Below are positions 61,226 through 64,000 of a stretch of DNA of 64,000 bases, one piece after another. The DNA comes from Paraburkholderia sartisoli. GTDB lineage: Bacteria > Pseudomonadota > Gammaproteobacteria > Burkholderiales > Burkholderiaceae. The DNA lies in assembly GCF_900107685.1 (NCBI RefSeq), contig NZ_FNRQ01000007.1, positions 62,001 to 126,000 on the forward strand, read 5' to 3'. The stretch's first letter is position 1; every line of letters starts with the position of its first letter. Made by a program: the position numbers and the translations under genes. The notes below the pieces were generated by a model. That model saw nothing but the letters and a program-made list of their open reading frames with translations. It did no database searches and had not been told where the DNA came from.

Positions 61226-62911
61226 ATGGCTTCGAACGAATACGACTACATCATCGTGGGTGCCGGCTCGGCGGGCAACGTGCTCGCCTCGCGCCTTACC
61301 GAAGACACGGACGTGACCGTACTGCTTCTCGAAGCAGGCGGCCCCGACTACCGTTTCGACTTCCGCACGCAGATGCCGGCGGCACTCGCCTATCCGTTGC
61401 AAGGACGCCGCTATAACTGGGCGTACGAAACGGACCCTGAGCCGCATATGAACAACCGGCGCATGGAATGCGGCCGTGGCAAGGGGCTTGGTGGTTCGTC
61501 GCTGATCAACGGCATGTGCTACATCCGCGGCAATGCGCTCGATTACGACGGTTGGGCCGGGCGCCCTGGGCTTGCGAACTGGACCTATCTGGATTGCCTG
61601 CCGTACTTCCGCAAAGCCGAAACACGCGATGCGGGCGCGAACGCGTACCACGGTGGCGACGGTCCGGTGCATGTGACGACCAGCAAACCCGGCAACAATC
61701 CTTTGTTCGCCGCGATGGTCGAGGCCGGCGTGCAGGCGGGCTTTGCACGCACCGACGATCTGAACGGCTATCAGCAGGAAGGCTTCGGTCCGATGGACCG
61801 CACGGTCACGGCGAGCGGCAGACGCGCCAGCACCGCGCGCGGCTATCTGGATCGTGCGAAGGCGCGGCCGAATCTGACCATCGTCACGCATGCCGTGACC
61901 GATCGCGTGCTGTTTTCGGGCAAGCGTGCGATTGGCGTCGCGTATCTGCACCATGGCAATGCTGTGACTGCGCATGCACGCCGCGAAGTGCTGGTGTGCA
62001 GCGGCGCGATTGCCTCGCCGCAATTGCTGCAACGCTCGGGCGTCGGCCGCTCGACGTGGCTGCGCGAACTCGACGTGCCGCTCATCCACGATCTGCCGGG
62101 CGTCGGCGAAAATCTGCAGGACCATCTGGAGATGTATATCCAGTACGAATGCAAGGAGCCGGTCTCGCTGTATCCCGCGTTGCAATGGTGGAATCAGCCT
62201 GCGATCGGACTTGAATGGATGCTGCGCGGCACGGGTATTGGCGCGAGCAATCAGTTCGAAGCAGGCGGCTTCATCCGTACCCGCGATGAGGACTTGTGGC
62301 CAAACATTCAGTATCACTTCTTGCCCGTCGCGATTAACTATAACGGCTCGAATGCGATCAAGCTGCACGGCTTCCAGGCGCACGTCGGATCGATGCGTTC
62401 ACCCAGCCGCGGCCGTGTGAAGCTCACGTCACGCGATCCTGGCGCTCACCCGGGCATCCTGTTCAACTACATGGCCGATCCACTCGACTGGCGGGAATTC
62501 CGTGACGGCATTCGCATTACTCGCGAGATCATGCGTCAGCCGGCCCTCGATCGTTATCGAGGCCGCGAGCTGAATCCGGGCGCGGAGTTGACGACGGATG
62601 AACAGCTCGATGCGTTCGTGCGCATGCGCGCGGAGACCGCCTTTCATCCGTCGTGCTCGTGCAAGATGGGTTATGACGATATGGCTGTCGTCGACAACGA
62701 AGGACGCGTGCATGGCATGGAAGCATTGCGCGTGGTCGACGCGTCGATCATGCCGCAGATCACGACCGGCAATCTGAACGCGCCGACGATCATGCTCGCG
62801 GAGAAGATCGCGGACCGGATTCGTGGACGGGATGCGCTGGCGCGGGTGGAGACGCCTTACTTCGTTGCGAATGGCGTGGCGTCCAGGAAACGCGAAGCGA
62901 CGGCGGGTTAA
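61226..62911 (+). CDS. betA: Choline dehydrogenase
   Basis: A 561-residue GMC oxidoreductase with FAD, oxidising choline to betaine aldehyde at the membrane. 'YIIVGAGSAGNVLASRLTED' is the FAD fold, 'GKGLGGSSLINGMCYIRGNA' is GMC signature 1, and 'CSGAIASPQLLQRSGVG' is signature 2. The catalytic His is in 'ETAFHPSCSCKMGYDD', and 'RVVDASIMPQITTGNLNAPT' ends the domain. A GTG at 61217 is in frame, but 'MASNEYDYIIVG' from 61226 is the family N-terminus, preceded by GAGG. Confidence 0.96.
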   Translation: MASNEYDYIIVGAGSAGNVLASRLTEDTDVTVLLLEAGGPDYRFDFRTQMPAALAYPLQGRRYNWAYETDPEPHMNNRRMECGRGKGLGGSSLINGMCYIRGNALDYDGWAGRPGLANWTYLDCLPYFRKAETRDAGANAYHGGDGPVHVTTSKPGNNPLFAAMVEAGVQAGFARTDDLNGYQQEGFGPMDRTVTASGRRASTARGYLDRAKARPNLTIVTHAVTDRVLFSGKRAIGVAYLHHGNAVTAHARREVLVCSGAIASPQLLQRSGVGRSTWLRELDVPLIHDLPGVGENLQDHLEMYIQYECKEPVSLYPALQWWNQPAIGLEWMLRGTGIGASNQFEAGGFIRTRDEDLWPNIQYHFLPVAINYNGSNAIKLHGFQAHVGSMRSPSRGRVKLTSRDPGAHPGILFNYMADPLDWREFRDGIRITREIMRQPALDRYRGRELNPGAELTTDEQLDAFVRMRAETAFHPSCSCKMGYDDMAVVDNEGRVHGMEALRVVDASIMPQITTGNLNAPTIMLAEKIADRIRGRDALARVETPYFVANGVASRKREATAG

Positions 62912-62997
62912 TCCGCGCTCCGCCGGGCAGCTGTGATAACGACGGAGGGAACGGCACGAAAGCTAAACCCAAACCCTCAAGCCCTGAGTCTCAAGCC

Positions 62998-63933
62998 TCA
63001 CTTCCCGGCTACATAAGCCTTCACCGCCGGTAACCCATCCTTGCCATCAAACGTCTTCACGCCGGCGAGCCACTTGTCGAGCACACCCGGATTCGCCTTC
63101 AGCCAATCCTTCGCCGCCTTGTCCGGATCCGTCTTGTTCATGATCGGCAGCATCACGTGGTTCTCGATATCGGTCGTGAAGTGCAGATTCGACACCAGCT
63201 TCGCCACGTTCGGGCAACGCGTCGAGTAATCGTTCGCGACGATCGTCAGCACTTTGGCTTCGCCGTAGTTCGGGCCGAACACGTCGTCGCCACCGGACAG
63301 ATAATCGATCTTCATCTGCACGTTCATCGGGTGCGGTTCCCAGCCGAGAAACACGATCGGCTTCTTCTCGCGAATCGCACGATTCACTTCGACCAGCATG
63401 CCTGCCTCGCTCGACTCCACCAGCTTGAACTTGCCAAGGCCGTACTGGTTGCTGTCGATCATCTTCTTGATCAGCGCGTTGCCGTCGTTACCCGGTTCGA
63501 TGCCATAGATCTTGCCGTCGAGCTTGTCGTAGTTCTTCGCGATGTCGGTGAAGGTTTTAATGCCCGCCTGATACGCATAGTCTGGCACGGCAAGCGTGTA
63601 TTTCGCGCCGGTCAGGTTCGGCGTCGGTAGCACGGTGAGCTGGCCGGCCTTCCTGAATGGTTCGATCATCGGGTCCATGGTCGGCGACCAGTAGCCGAGG
63701 AACACGTCGATCTGCTTGCTCTTCACGCCAGCAAACGTGATCGGCACCGAGGCGATGGTCTTGGTCGGCTTGTAGCCGAGCCCTTCGAGCACTGTCGAAG
63801 CGAGACCGGTAGTCGCCGCGATATCCGTCCAGCCGACATCGGCAAACCGGACGTTCCGGCAAGTAGCGGGTTCCGCGGCAAGGACAGACGACACCGACAG
63901 CGCGCACAACGATACAGCCAGCAAACGTTTCAT
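62998..63933 (-). CDS. choX: Choline ABC transporter substrate-binding protein
   Basis: A 311-residue periplasmic protein of the OpuAC/ChoX family with a signal peptide (cleavage near 'SVLA'). 'CRNVRFADVGWTDIAATTGL', 'FLGYWSPTMDP' and 'IVFLGWEPHPMNVQ' supply the aromatic residues that cage the trimethylammonium group in this family. It is convergent with betA and would bring choline to the BetBA pathway. The cognate permease and ATPase genes are not in the window; any partner would lie beyond 64000 or elsewhere. Confidence 0.92.
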   Translation of the reverse strand: MKRLLAVSLCALSVSSVLAAEPATCRNVRFADVGWTDIAATTGLASTVLEGLGYKPTKTIASVPITFAGVKSKQIDVFLGYWSPTMDPMIEPFRKAGQLTVLPTPNLTGAKYTLAVPDYAYQAGIKTFTDIAKNYDKLDGKIYGIEPGNDGNALIKKMIDSNQYGLGKFKLVESSEAGMLVEVNRAIREKKPIVFLGWEPHPMNVQMKIDYLSGGDDVFGPNYGEAKVLTIVANDYSTRCPNVAKLVSNLHFTTDIENHVMLPIMNKTDPDKAAKDWLKANPGVLDKWLAGVKTFDGKDGLPAVKAYVAGK

Positions 63934-64000
63934 GGCGTTCCCTCAGGGTGATTGATGTTTCACTGGTTTTGTCAGGCGGATTTTCCGACGCGGATCCTTT

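Noticed and set aside
59039..62383. 1114-codon open frame on the minus strand
   Set aside because: It lies entirely antisense to betI, betB and betA, is very Arg/His-rich and has no domain; high-GC shadow of the real genes.

Overview
The window is high-GC DNA with the gene content and protein style of a Burkholderiales beta-proteobacterium, most likely Paraburkholderia or a close relative. Signs are the Burkholderia-type trimeric porin, DHA2 and ACS-type MFS carriers, a NodT-type outer-membrane factor, a BetI/BetB/BetA cluster next to ChoX, and a complete galactarate-to-2-oxoglutarate route. This is inferred from family resemblance. I see no rRNA, tRNA, CRISPR array or intact insertion sequence.

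Region 1 (about 0.2-10.7 kb) is an aldaric-acid catabolic island. It holds a secreted lactonase-like beta-propeller, galactarate dehydratase (garD), 5-dehydro-4-deoxyglucarate dehydratase (kdgD), an MFS carrier, a GntR/FadR-type repressor, 2-oxoglutarate-semialdehyde dehydrogenase and a porin. A 13-bp motif (GTCATCCTACAAC and variants) lies upstream of garD, kdgD, the dehydrogenase and the porin and probably is the repressor's operator. Between the carrier and the repressor gene lies a roughly 320-bp array of inverted-repeat arms whose stem variants are arranged in nested order and co-vary. It is the most unusual non-coding structure in the window.

Region 2 (11.3-27.7 kb) starts with a paoABC-like aldehyde oxidoreductase. 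A compact six-gene set on the minus strand follows, in which an RND efflux pump (adaptor, pump, outer-membrane factor) runs directly into pqiABC, with gaps of 13 bases or fewer. Next come a membrane-anchored PAS histidine kinase, a FixJ-type regulator and a single-domain receiver.

Region 3 (28-40 kb) carries a MobA-like nucleotidyltransferase, a PIG-L deacetylase and a small Pro/Asp-rich protein. It also has a three-gene translationally coupled phosphonate operon (a PEP mutase fused to a nucleotidyltransferase, phosphonopyruvate decarboxylase, AEP transaminase), a chemoreceptor, an orphan FtsI-like transpeptidase, a GGDEF protein and a small membrane protein.

Region 4 (40-53.2 kb) has a LysR / 2-hydroxyacid dehydrogenase / MFS group and then a D-xylose locus: xylFGH, xylB, xylA, xylR and galM. 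xylA is broken by a single missing base near 50078, which is either a real lesion or a sequence error.

Region 5 (53.2-64 kb) has a LysR regulator, a VOC protein, a LysE-type exporter, a DHA2 efflux pump divergent from a MarR regulator around a perfect 26-bp palindrome, an NAD-dependent epimerase, and betI-betB-betA facing choX for choline uptake and oxidation to glycine betaine.
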